DNA of 64,000 nt from Pseudomonas fulva (GTDB lineage Bacteria > Pseudomonadota > Gammaproteobacteria > Pseudomonadales > Pseudomonadaceae), in assembly GCF_015680705.1 (NCBI RefSeq), contig NZ_JADNYP010000002.1, forward strand, positions 62,001-126,000, read 5' to 3'. A model generated the notes under the pieces. That model was not told where the DNA came from and did no database searches. It saw only the letters and a program-made list of their open reading frames with translations. Positions within the stretch are counted from its first letter, which is position 1; the number at the start of each line of letters is the position of its first letter. Of this stretch, positions 56,536-64,000 are shown one piece after another. The translations under genes were made by a program, and so were the position numbers.

Positions 56536-58545
56536 ATGTCCCGACTCAATCCCCGGCAACAGGAAGCCGTGAGTTACGTCGGCGGCCCTCTATTGGTGCT
56601 CGCTGGCGCAGGCTCCGGCAAGACCAGCGTGATCACCCGCAAGATCGCCCACCTGATCCAGAACTGCGGGATCCGCGCCCAGTACATCGTCGCCATGACC
56701 TTCACCAACAAGGCTGCGCGGGAAATGAAAGAGCGCGTCGGGACCTTGCTGCGGCCCGGCGAAGGTCGTGGCCTGACCGTATGCACCTTCCACAACCTGG
56801 GGCTGAACATCATCCGCAGGGAGCATGCGCGGCTGGGCTACAAGCCGGGCTTCTCGATCTTCGACGAGACCGATATCAAGGCACTGCTCAGCGATATCAT
56901 GCAGAAGGAGTACTCGGGCGACGACGGCATCGACGAGATCAAGAACATGATCGGTGCCTGGAAGAACGACTTGGTCCTGCCGGCCGAAGCGCTGGAAAAG
57001 GCTCGCAATCCCCGCGAGCAGACCGCCGCGATCGTCTACACCCATTACCAGCGCACGCTCAAGGCGTTCAACGCCGTGGATTTCGACGACCTGATCCTGC
57101 TCCCGGTCAAGCTGTTCGAAGAGCATCCCGACGTGCTGGAGAAGTGGCAGAACCGCGTCCGCTATCTGCTGGTCGACGAATACCAGGACACCAACGCCAG
57201 CCAGTACCTGCTGGTCAAGATGCTGATCGGCAAGCGCAACCAGTTCACCGTGGTGGGCGACGATGACCAGTCGATCTATGCCTGGCGCGGCGCGCGTCCG
57301 GAAAACCTCATGTTGCTCAAGGACGACTACCCCTCCCTCAAGGTGGTGATGCTGGAGCAGAACTACCGCTCCACCAGTCGTATCCTGCGCTGCGCCAACG
57401 TGCTGATCGCCAACAACCCGCATGCCTTCGAAAAGCAGCTGTGGAGCGAAATGGGGCATGGCGACGAGATCCGCGTGATCCGATGCAAGAACGAGGAAGC
57501 CGAGGCCGAACGGGTGGCCATGGAAATCCTCACCTTGCACCTGCGCACCAATCGCCCCTATCGCGACTTCGCCATCCTCTATCGGGGCAACTACCAGGCC
57601 AAGCTGATCGAGCTGAAGCTGCAGCACCATCAGGTGCCGTACCGCCTATCCGGCGGCAACAGTTTCTTCTCCCGCCAGGAGGTCAAGGACCTGATGGCCT
57701 ACCTGCGCCTGCTGGTCAACCCGGACGACGACAACGCCTACCTGCGCGTGATCAACGTACCGCGTCGCGAAATCGGTTCGACGACCCTGGAAAAGCTCGG
57801 CAACTATGCCAGCCAGCGGGACATCTCGATGTATGCCGCCAGCGAGGAGCTTGGCCTTGGCGAGCACCTGGACAGCCGCTATACCGAACGCCTGCAACGC
57901 TTCAAGCACTGGCTCGACGGGGTGCGCCAGCGCGTGGCCCAGGACGATCCGATCGGCGCGTTGCGCGAGATGATCCGCGACATCGACTACGAGAACTGGA
58001 TACGTCAGAACACCGCCAGCGACAAGGCGGCGGAGTTTCGCATCAGCAATATCTGGTTCCTGGTCGAAGCGTTGAAGAACACCTTGGAAAAGGACGAGGA
58101 CGGCGAAATGACCATCGAGGATGCCATCGGCAAGCTGGTCTTGCGCGACATGCTCGAGCGTCAGCAGGAAGAGGAAGAAAACGCCGAGGGTGTGCAGATG
58201 ATGACCCTGCATGCCTCCAAGGGCCTGGAATTTCCCTATGTCTTCATCATGGGCATGGAGGAGGAAATCCTCCCGCACCGCTCCAGCATCGAGGCCGATA
58301 CCATCGAGGAGGAGCGGCGCCTGGCCTATGTCGGCATCACTCGCGCCCGCCAGACCCTGGCCTTCACCTTCGCCGCCAAGCGCAAGCAGTATGGCGAGGT
58401 CATCGATTGCACGCCGAGCCGCTTCCTCGACGAGCTGCCCGCGGACGACCTGTCCTGGGAAGGGCTCGACGATGCGCCGGTGGAAGTCAAGGCCGCCCGC
58501 GGCAACAATGCTCTGGCCGATATTCGCGCCATGCTCAAACGCTAG
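56536..58545 (+). CDS. rep: ATP-dependent DNA helicase Rep
   Basis: This 669-residue superfamily 1 helicase unwinds DNA 3'-5' and helps replication forks pass protein blocks. Motifs are complete: I GAGSGKTS (24-31), Ia TFTNKAAREMKERV, II VDEYQDTN, III VGDDDQSIYAWRGA, IV VMLEQNYRST, V MTLHASKGLEFPYVF and VI YVGITRARQTL. The length matches Rep rather than UvrD. The ATG at 56536 has only a weak ribosome site. A TAGAAT -10 box lies at 56495-56500. Confidence 0.95.
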   Translation: MSRLNPRQQEAVSYVGGPLLVLAGAGSGKTSVITRKIAHLIQNCGIRAQYIVAMTFTNKAAREMKERVGTLLRPGEGRGLTVCTFHNLGLNIIRREHARLGYKPGFSIFDETDIKALLSDIMQKEYSGDDGIDEIKNMIGAWKNDLVLPAEALEKARNPREQTAAIVYTHYQRTLKAFNAVDFDDLILLPVKLFEEHPDVLEKWQNRVRYLLVDEYQDTNASQYLLVKMLIGKRNQFTVVGDDDQSIYAWRGARPENLMLLKDDYPSLKVVMLEQNYRSTSRILRCANVLIANNPHAFEKQLWSEMGHGDEIRVIRCKNEEAEAERVAMEILTLHLRTNRPYRDFAILYRGNYQAKLIELKLQHHQVPYRLSGGNSFFSRQEVKDLMAYLRLLVNPDDDNAYLRVINVPRREIGSTTLEKLGNYASQRDISMYAASEELGLGEHLDSRYTERLQRFKHWLDGVRQRVAQDDPIGALREMIRDIDYENWIRQNTASDKAAEFRISNIWFLVEALKNTLEKDEDGEMTIEDAIGKLVLRDMLERQQEEEENAEGVQMMTLHASKGLEFPYVFIMGMEEEILPHRSSIEADTIEEERRLAYVGITRARQTLAFTFAAKRKQYGEVIDCTPSRFLDELPADDLSWEGLDDAPVEVKAARGNNALADIRAMLKR

Positions 58546-59181
<636 letters not shown>

Positions 59182-59185
59182 GGCG

Positions 59186-59363
59186 CGCGGCCGTGGGAGC
59201 GGCCGCGTGCCGCGATGGCCCGCAACGCACCCCCGGTAATTCGCGAGCAGCACGGATCTGCCCTTGCGTAGGGCGCGGCGGCCCCAGGATCTCACAAACG
59301 ACACGAATATCGTCGCAAGCCTGTTCAAGACGCTGTCGCTCGTCAGATCCCGAGGCCGCTCCC
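59186..59363. repeat. Inverted pair of REP-like elements
   Basis: CGCGGCCG...CGGCCGCG (59186-59207) with TGGGAGCGGCC resembles the P. putida repetitive extragenic palindromes, and the reverse copy GAGGCCGCTCCCA lies at 59352-59364. The pair fills most of the gap between xpt and the next LysR gene. Confidence 0.5.
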
Positions 59364-59381
59364 AGCCCTGCCCAGCCAGCC

Positions 59382-60269
59382 TCAGGCCACGGGCATCAGC
59401 GTCGCGATCAACGCACGCACCGTCCCCGGCAGCGCATCCAGCTCGCGTACCAGTATGCTGCGCTCACGCACCGCCCATGGCTCGTCCAGCGCGATGGTCA
59501 CCAGGTCCATGGTCTGGCTGTGCCGCAGCGCCGCCGATTCGGGAATGACGCCGATCCCCACCCCGGCCTCCACCAGGCGGCAAATCGCCTCGAAACTGGA
59601 CAGCTGGATGCGCAGCGACAGGTTCAGGCCCATGCGCTCCACATGGTCGCGCAAAAAGCTCAGCAAGGTGCTCCCGTCATGCAGGCCGATATGCTGGAAA
59701 TCCAGGGTCTGCTTCAGGGAAACCGTCTTGCGCGAGGCCAGCTCATGCCCCGCCGGCACGATCAGTACCAGACGGTCGGTGCTGAAGTGCATCACCTGCA
59801 ATCCGCTGGCTTCCACCGGCCCGGCGATGATGCCCATGTCGCTGCTGCCATCGAGCACGCCGCGCACGATATCCCGCGACAGGCGCTCCTGCAGGTCGAC
59901 CGTCACCCCTGGGCGCTTGGCCATGAATCCGGCCAGCACTTCGGGAAGGAACTCGGTCACGGCGGTGGTGTTGGCAAAGATACGGATATGCCCAGCCGAG
60001 TCGGTGCCGAACTGAGTGAATTCGGCTTTCAGGTAATCGACCTGACGCATGATCAGGCGCGCGTGCATCAGCAGCTTTTCTCCCGCCGGGGTCAGCTCCA
60101 CGCCGCGGCTGTCGCGGTATAGCAGGCGTGTATCGAGCTGGGATTCCAGTGCCTTGATTCGCGCGCTGGCCGCGGCTGGCGAGAGGAACGCCCGGCGGGC
60201 GCCCTGGGTCAGGCTCGGCGATTCGCCGATGTGTATGAAAAGCCGCAGGTCAGCCAGGTCGAAATGCAT
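59382..60269 (-). CDS. LysR-family regulator (RipR-like)
   Basis: This 295-residue protein has a winged helix-turn-helix (residues 1-62, LADLRLFIHIGESPSLTQGARRAFLSPAAASARIKALESQL) and an effector domain (about 90-290). It is divergent from the hydratase gene with 126 bases between starts. In P. aeruginosa a LysR gene holds the same place beside the itaconate genes, so an itaconyl or related CoA-pathway signal is likely; this is inference from position. Confidence 0.85.
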   Translation of the reverse strand: MHFDLADLRLFIHIGESPSLTQGARRAFLSPAAASARIKALESQLDTRLLYRDSRGVELTPAGEKLLMHARLIMRQVDYLKAEFTQFGTDSAGHIRIFANTTAVTEFLPEVLAGFMAKRPGVTVDLQERLSRDIVRGVLDGSSDMGIIAGPVEASGLQVMHFSTDRLVLIVPAGHELASRKTVSLKQTLDFQHIGLHDGSTLLSFLRDHVERMGLNLSLRIQLSSFEAICRLVEAGVGIGVIPESAALRHSQTMDLVTIALDEPWAVRERSILVRELDALPGTVRALIATLMPVA

Positions 60270-60395
60270 GGAACGCTCCGGTCACGACGTTGGCGTTCAG
60301 CATACATGAACGCCGTCTTATAGAAATGCAAATTCACAGAATGCGCGACGCCTCGCATGATCGATGCATAACAACAAATGCAGAGGTCCATGGTC

Positions 60396-61235
60396 ATGAC
60401 TGCTTCCCACCCACCCATCGACTACGGCGCCTGGATCGGCCGCACCCAGGAAACCGTCGATGAGCTCAGCCGCAACCTGATCAAACGCATTGCCGCCACC
60501 TTCGGTGAAACCGCCCCTGCCGTTGGCCAACCGTTGCCCCCACTGTGGATGTGGTGCTTCTTCCAGGAGCCGGTGGCTGAATCGCAACTAGGTGGCGACG
60601 GCCATCCAACCCGCGGTGGCTTCCTGCCGCCGGCCGACAAGCGCAACCGCATGTGGGCCGGTGGCCGGGTGGAATTCATCGCCCCGCTCAAGATCGGCGC
60701 CGAGGCCCACCGCCTGTCGACCATCACGCACATCGAGCAAAAGCATGGCCGCACCGGTGCGCTGCTGTTTGTCACCGTGCGCCACGACTACTCGCAACAC
60801 GGCCAGCTGTGCGTGCGTGAAGAGCAGGACATCGTCTACCGCGAGCCCAACCCGCCCAAGCTGAACAGCGCTACGGCCGAGGCACCGGCCGACTGGAGCG
60901 AAGCTGTCGCACCGACCCCGACCCTGCTTTTTCGCTACTCCGCCGTCACCTTCAACGGCCACCGCATCCACTACGACTTCCCCTACGTCACCGCGACCGA
61001 AGGTTATGCCGGCCTGGTAGTGCACGGTCCGCTGATCGCCACCTTGAACCTGCGTGCGTTCATCCGCGCCAACCCTGGCAAGCAGGTACGCCACTTCGCC
61101 TACCGCGGCGTGCGTCCGCTGACCGTACCGACACCGTTCGAAGTGGCCGGTCGCATCAGCGCACCCGGCCAGGCCAACCTCTGGGCTGGCAATACCGAAG
61201 GTGTGGCACAGACCGCCGAAGTGCTTTTCGACTGA
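60396..61235 (+). CDS. MaoC-type hydratase, itaconyl-CoA/mesaconyl-C4-CoA hydratase-like
   Basis: This 279-residue protein has two hot-dog folds, the N-terminal FAS1-like dehydratase domain (about 5-140) and a MaoC-like domain (about 160-278) with RYSAVTFNGHRIHYDFPYV, the conserved His/Asp hydratase segment. It matches the Ich enzyme of itaconate use, which hydrates itaconyl-CoA to citramalyl-CoA, and mesaconyl-C4-CoA hydratase. The ATG at 60396 was chosen for spacing to GAGG; 60390 and 60378 are in-frame alternatives. It is the first gene of a four-gene set. Confidence 0.8.
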   Translation: MTASHPPIDYGAWIGRTQETVDELSRNLIKRIAATFGETAPAVGQPLPPLWMWCFFQEPVAESQLGGDGHPTRGGFLPPADKRNRMWAGGRVEFIAPLKIGAEAHRLSTITHIEQKHGRTGALLFVTVRHDYSQHGQLCVREEQDIVYREPNPPKLNSATAEAPADWSEAVAPTPTLLFRYSAVTFNGHRIHYDFPYVTATEGYAGLVVHGPLIATLNLRAFIRANPGKQVRHFAYRGVRPLTVPTPFEVAGRISAPGQANLWAGNTEGVAQTAEVLFD

Positions 61236-61257
61236 GACCTGGACAGGGACCATTTGC

Positions 61258-62421
61258 ATGCATACGTACGACAGCGATGACCTCAATGCCATCCGCGAAG
61301 GCGTGCGCGCCTTGTGCGCCGAGTTCGATGCCAGCTACTGGCGCAGGATCGATGAACAGAAGGGCTTCCCGCAGGCCTTCGTCAAAGCCATGACCGACGC
61401 CGGCTGGCTGTCGGCGATGATCCCGGAAGAATATGGCGGCTCGGGCCTGGGCCTGGCCGAGGCTTCGGTGATTCTCGAGCAAGTGAATGCCTGCGGCGGC
61501 AACTCCGGCACCGTGCATGGGCAGATGTACAACATGTTCACCCTGCTGCGCCATGGCAGCGAGGCACAGAAGCGTCACTACCTGCCCAAACTCGCCAGCG
61601 GCGAGCTGCGTCTGCAGTCGATGGGCGTGACCGAGCCCACCACCGGCACCGACACCACCAAGATCAAGACCACCGCCGTGCGCCAGGGCGACAAGTACGT
61701 GATCAACGGCCAGAAGGTCTGGATCTCGCGCATCCAGCACTCCGACCTGATGATCCTGCTGGCACGTACCACGCCCTTGGCGCAGGTGAAGAAAAAGTCC
61801 GAAGGCATGTCGATCTTCCTGGTCGACCTGCGCCAGGCCATCGGCAATGGCCTGACCGTGCAGCCGATCGCCAACATGGTCAACCACGAGACCAACGAGC
61901 TGTTCTTCGACAACCTCGAACTGCCGGCCAGCAGCCTGATCGGCGAGGAAGGCAAAGGCTTCAGGTACATCCTCGACGGGCTCAATGCCGAGCGCACGCT
62001 GATCGCCGCCGAGTGCATCGGCGATGGTCGCTGGTTCGTCGAAAAGGCCAGCGCCTATGCCCGCGATCGCGTGGTGTTCGGCCGCCCGATCGGGCAGAAC
62101 CAGGGTGTGCAGTTCCCCATCGCCGAAGCCCATATCGAAATCGAGGCGGCCGACCTGATGCGCTGGCGCGCCTGCGCCGAATACGACAGCGGGCGCAACG
62201 CCGGAGCCAGCGCCAACATGGCCAAGTACCTGGCTGCCAAGGCTTCGTGGGAGGCCGCCAATGCCTGCCTGCAGACCTACGGCGGCTTCGGTTTCGCCTG
62301 TGAATACGACGTCGAGCGCAAATTCCGCGAAACCCGTCTGTACCAAGTGGCGCCGATCTCCACCAACCTGATCCTGTCGTACGTGGCCGAGCACCTGCTC
62401 GAGCTGCCACGCAGCTTCTGA
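61258..62421 (+). CDS. Acyl-CoA dehydrogenase family protein
   Basis: This 387-residue FAD enzyme has the family motifs MGVTEPTTGTD (about 122-132) and YGGFGFACEYDVERKFRETRL near the C terminus. The EGT catalytic glutamate of short- and medium-chain enzymes is absent (VAPISTNLI instead). E245 in LNAERTLIA sits where isovaleryl- and long-chain enzymes carry their base. Its role in the itaconate-type set is not established. It follows the hydratase by 22 bases and precedes the MmgE/PrpD gene by 10. Confidence 0.87.
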   Translation: MHTYDSDDLNAIREGVRALCAEFDASYWRRIDEQKGFPQAFVKAMTDAGWLSAMIPEEYGGSGLGLAEASVILEQVNACGGNSGTVHGQMYNMFTLLRHGSEAQKRHYLPKLASGELRLQSMGVTEPTTGTDTTKIKTTAVRQGDKYVINGQKVWISRIQHSDLMILLARTTPLAQVKKKSEGMSIFLVDLRQAIGNGLTVQPIANMVNHETNELFFDNLELPASSLIGEEGKGFRYILDGLNAERTLIAAECIGDGRWFVEKASAYARDRVVFGRPIGQNQGVQFPIAEAHIEIEAADLMRWRACAEYDSGRNAGASANMAKYLAAKASWEAANACLQTYGGFGFACEYDVERKFRETRLYQVAPISTNLILSYVAEHLLELPRSF

Positions 62422-62431
62422 GGAGCCGAGC

Positions 62432-63781
62432 ATGCAGCATACCCAAGCCCTGGTGGGCTTTCTCGCCGACCTGCAGTACTCACGGATCCCCGACCACGTG
62501 TTGAGCCGCGCCGAGGACTTGTTCCTCGACTGGCTCGGCTCGGCCCTGGCCGGCCAGGGCGCGCACCCGATTCCGTTGTTCGAGCGCTATGCCGAACGCA
62601 TGGGCCCGGCGCAAGGCAGCGCACGCGTGCTGACCAGCGGGCGCAGCTCATCGCCCTACTTCGCCGCGCTGGTCAACGGTGCCGCCTCGCACCTGGTCGA
62701 GCAGGACGACCTGCACAACAGCTCGGTGCTGCACCCGGCCACGGTAGTGTTCCCGGCCGTGCTGGCGGCGGCCCAGGACCTCGGCAAGTCCGGCCAGGAC
62801 CTGCTGCTCGCTGCCGTCGCCGGCTACGAAGCGGGTATTCGCATCGGCGAATTCCTCGGTCGCTCGCACTACCGCATCTTCCACACCACTGCCACCGTCG
62901 GCACCCTGGCCGCAGCCGTGGGCGTGGGCAAATTGCTAGGCCTGGACAAGGCACAGTTCACCAACCTGCTCGGCAACGCCGGCACCCAGGCAGCCGGGCT
63001 CTGGGAATTCCTGCGCGATGCCGCCGACTCCAAGCAGCTGCACACCGCCAAGGCTGCCGCCGACGGCCTGCTTGCCGCCTACCTGACCGCCGATGGCCTG
63101 ACCGGTGCGCGCAACATTCTCGAAGGCGACCAGGGCCTGGCCGCTGGCATGTCCAGTGACGCCGACCCGGCGCGCCTGAGTGACCGGTTGGGCACGCGCT
63201 GGGCGCTGGTGGAAACTTCTTTCAAGTTCCACGCTTCGTGCCGCCACACCCACCCCGCCGCCGATGCCTTGCTCCAACTGATGCACCGTGAAGGCCTCAG
63301 GCATGAGCAGATCGCCAAGGTGGTCGCCCGCGTGCACCAGGCCGCCATCGATGTGCTCGGTCGGGTCACCACCCCGACCACCGTGCATCAGGCCAAGTTC
63401 TCCATGGGCACCGTGCTCGGCCTGATCGCCGTGCATGCAAGCGCGCAGCTGATCGAGTTCCGTGACCTGGCCTTGACCGACCCACGGGTGGCGAGCGTGC
63501 GGGCAAAGGTGCACATGCAGTTGGACCCTGAAGTGGACGCCGCCTATCCGGCACGCTGGCTGGGCCGCGTCGAGGTCACCAGCACCGACGGCCGAACCTT
63601 CAGCGCCGCCATCGACGAGCCGAAGGGCGACCCCGGCAACAGCCTCTCGCGTCCCGAGCTGGAGGCCAAGTTCCAGCGCCTGCTGGCCTATTCCGGCGCG
63701 CGCAGCCCGGCCCAGGGCCGGGCCTTGATCGAGCAGGTCTGGCAGTTGCGCGACGCGCGCTCGCTGGCCGCCTTGTACTGA
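62432..63781 (+). CDS. MmgE/PrpD family protein
   Basis: This 449-residue protein is of the 2-methylcitrate dehydratase/aconitate decarboxylase superfamily (FLDWLGSALAGQGAHPIP, GAASHLVEQDDLHNSSVLHPATVVFP, AAVAGYEAGIRIGEFLGRSHYR, SFKFHASCRHTHPAADAL). Members dehydrate methylcitrate or form/decarboxylate aconitate. In the P. aeruginosa itaconate cluster a homologue is present with unclear function. It lies 10 bases after the acyl-CoA dehydrogenase gene and 17 before the CoA-transferase gene. Confidence 0.87.
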   Translation: MQHTQALVGFLADLQYSRIPDHVLSRAEDLFLDWLGSALAGQGAHPIPLFERYAERMGPAQGSARVLTSGRSSSPYFAALVNGAASHLVEQDDLHNSSVLHPATVVFPAVLAAAQDLGKSGQDLLLAAVAGYEAGIRIGEFLGRSHYRIFHTTATVGTLAAAVGVGKLLGLDKAQFTNLLGNAGTQAAGLWEFLRDAADSKQLHTAKAAADGLLAAYLTADGLTGARNILEGDQGLAAGMSSDADPARLSDRLGTRWALVETSFKFHASCRHTHPAADALLQLMHREGLRHEQIAKVVARVHQAAIDVLGRVTTPTTVHQAKFSMGTVLGLIAVHASAQLIEFRDLALTDPRVASVRAKVHMQLDPEVDAAYPARWLGRVEVTSTDGRTFSAAIDEPKGDPGNSLSRPELEAKFQRLLAYSGARSPAQGRALIEQVWQLRDARSLAALY

Positions 63782-63798
63782 CAGCAACAGGTGACCAC

Positions 63799-64000
63799 AT
63801 GACCCAAACAGCCCCCCGCCCGCTGGACGGTATCACCGTAATCAGTCTGGAACATGCTATCGCCGCGCCCTTCTGCACTCGCCAACTGGCCGACCTGGGT
63901 GCCCGAGTCATCAAGGTCGAGCGCCCCGGCAGCGGTGATTTCGCCCGCGGCTACGACCAGCGTGTCGAAGGCCTGGCTTCGCATTTCGTGTGGACCAATC
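63799..64000 (+). CDS. Class III CoA-transferase, N-terminal part (cut by window end)
   Basis: The first 67 codons are visible: MTQTAPRPLDGITVISLEHA, then IAAPFCTRQLADLGARVIKVERPGSGDFARGYD. This is the CaiB/BaiF family start with the conserved CoA-binding loop. In the homologous cluster this gene (ict) makes itaconyl-CoA from itaconate and succinyl-CoA. The catalytic aspartate lies beyond the window. Start ATG 63799 follows ACAGGTGACCAC. Confidence 0.88.
   Translation, partial: MTQTAPRPLDGITVISLEHAIAAPFCTRQLADLGARVIKVERPGSGDFARGYDQRVEGLASHFVWTN

Noticed and set aside
61258..62421. Acyl-CoA dehydrogenase lacking a catalytic base
   Set aside because: The EGT glutamate is absent, but E245 occupies the position used by isovaleryl- and long-chain enzymes, so it need not be inactive.

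Overview
The window is bacterial chromosomal DNA of high GC with densely packed genes. Gene content, gene order and protein sequences point to a Pseudomonas of the P. putida group. Supporting markers are algR-hemC-hemD-hemX-hemY, rsd, algP, lptM-lysA-dapF-DUF484-xerC, sutA, amtB-glnK, the amaA/amaB/hglS lysine genes and proE-rep-xpt. I see no rRNA, tRNA, insertion sequence, prophage or CRISPR array.

Layout. 1-7.7 kb: argA (cut by the window edge) and argE, a CYTH-CHAD triphosphatase, an Lrp-type regulator, an ACT-like protein, an orphan GspE/PilB ATPase and small conserved proteins. 7.9-14.7 kb: LysE exporter, small MscS channel, ABC-F ATPase, histone-like AlgP, an FKBP isomerase, the anti-sigma factor Rsd and DsbB. 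14.8-21.5 kb: the haem operon hemCDXY read from behind algR, with divergent argH; the usual sensor gene algZ/fimS is missing between algR and argH. 21.5-25.7 kb: GST, small proteins, a class I adenylate cyclase gene encoding only the catalytic half, rnk, a DUF1289 protein and cyaY. 25.8-30.4 kb: the tight lptM-lysA-dapF-DUF484-xerC-HAD operon.

30.4-42.6 kb: sutA with a long leader, then glnK-amtB under a sigma-54 promoter with two NtrC-like boxes spaced as at E. coli glnA. Divergent from glnK is ubiK, fused in frame to a gamma-glutamylcyclotransferase-like domain. Between ubiK and comM, which are neighbours in P. aeruginosa, lie about 7 kb carrying a parS-like site, mqo behind a promoter with a Cra/LacI-type palindrome, a free-standing c-di-GMP phosphodiesterase, a LOV blue-light hybrid histidine kinase and proP.

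42.7-59.2 kb: a CPA2 cation/proton antiporter, a LysR regulator, an alpha/beta hydrolase and a YcaC-type hydrolase. These are followed by the pipecolate/aminoadipate branch of lysine catabolism (amaA, amaB, a divergent LysR gene, hglS), a MATE pump, a GGDEF-EAL phosphodiesterase, rep and xpt. 59.3-64 kb: a LysR gene divergent from a MaoC-type hydratase, acyl-CoA dehydrogenase, MmgE/PrpD protein and class III CoA-transferase (cut by the window end). This matches the itaconate utilisation cluster of P. aeruginosa.

Most genes are core metabolism. The least ordinary points are the UbiK fusion, the half-length adenylate cyclase, the blue-light/c-di-GMP island between ubiK and comM, AlgR without its sensor, the parS-like site, and several well-formed operator palindromes.
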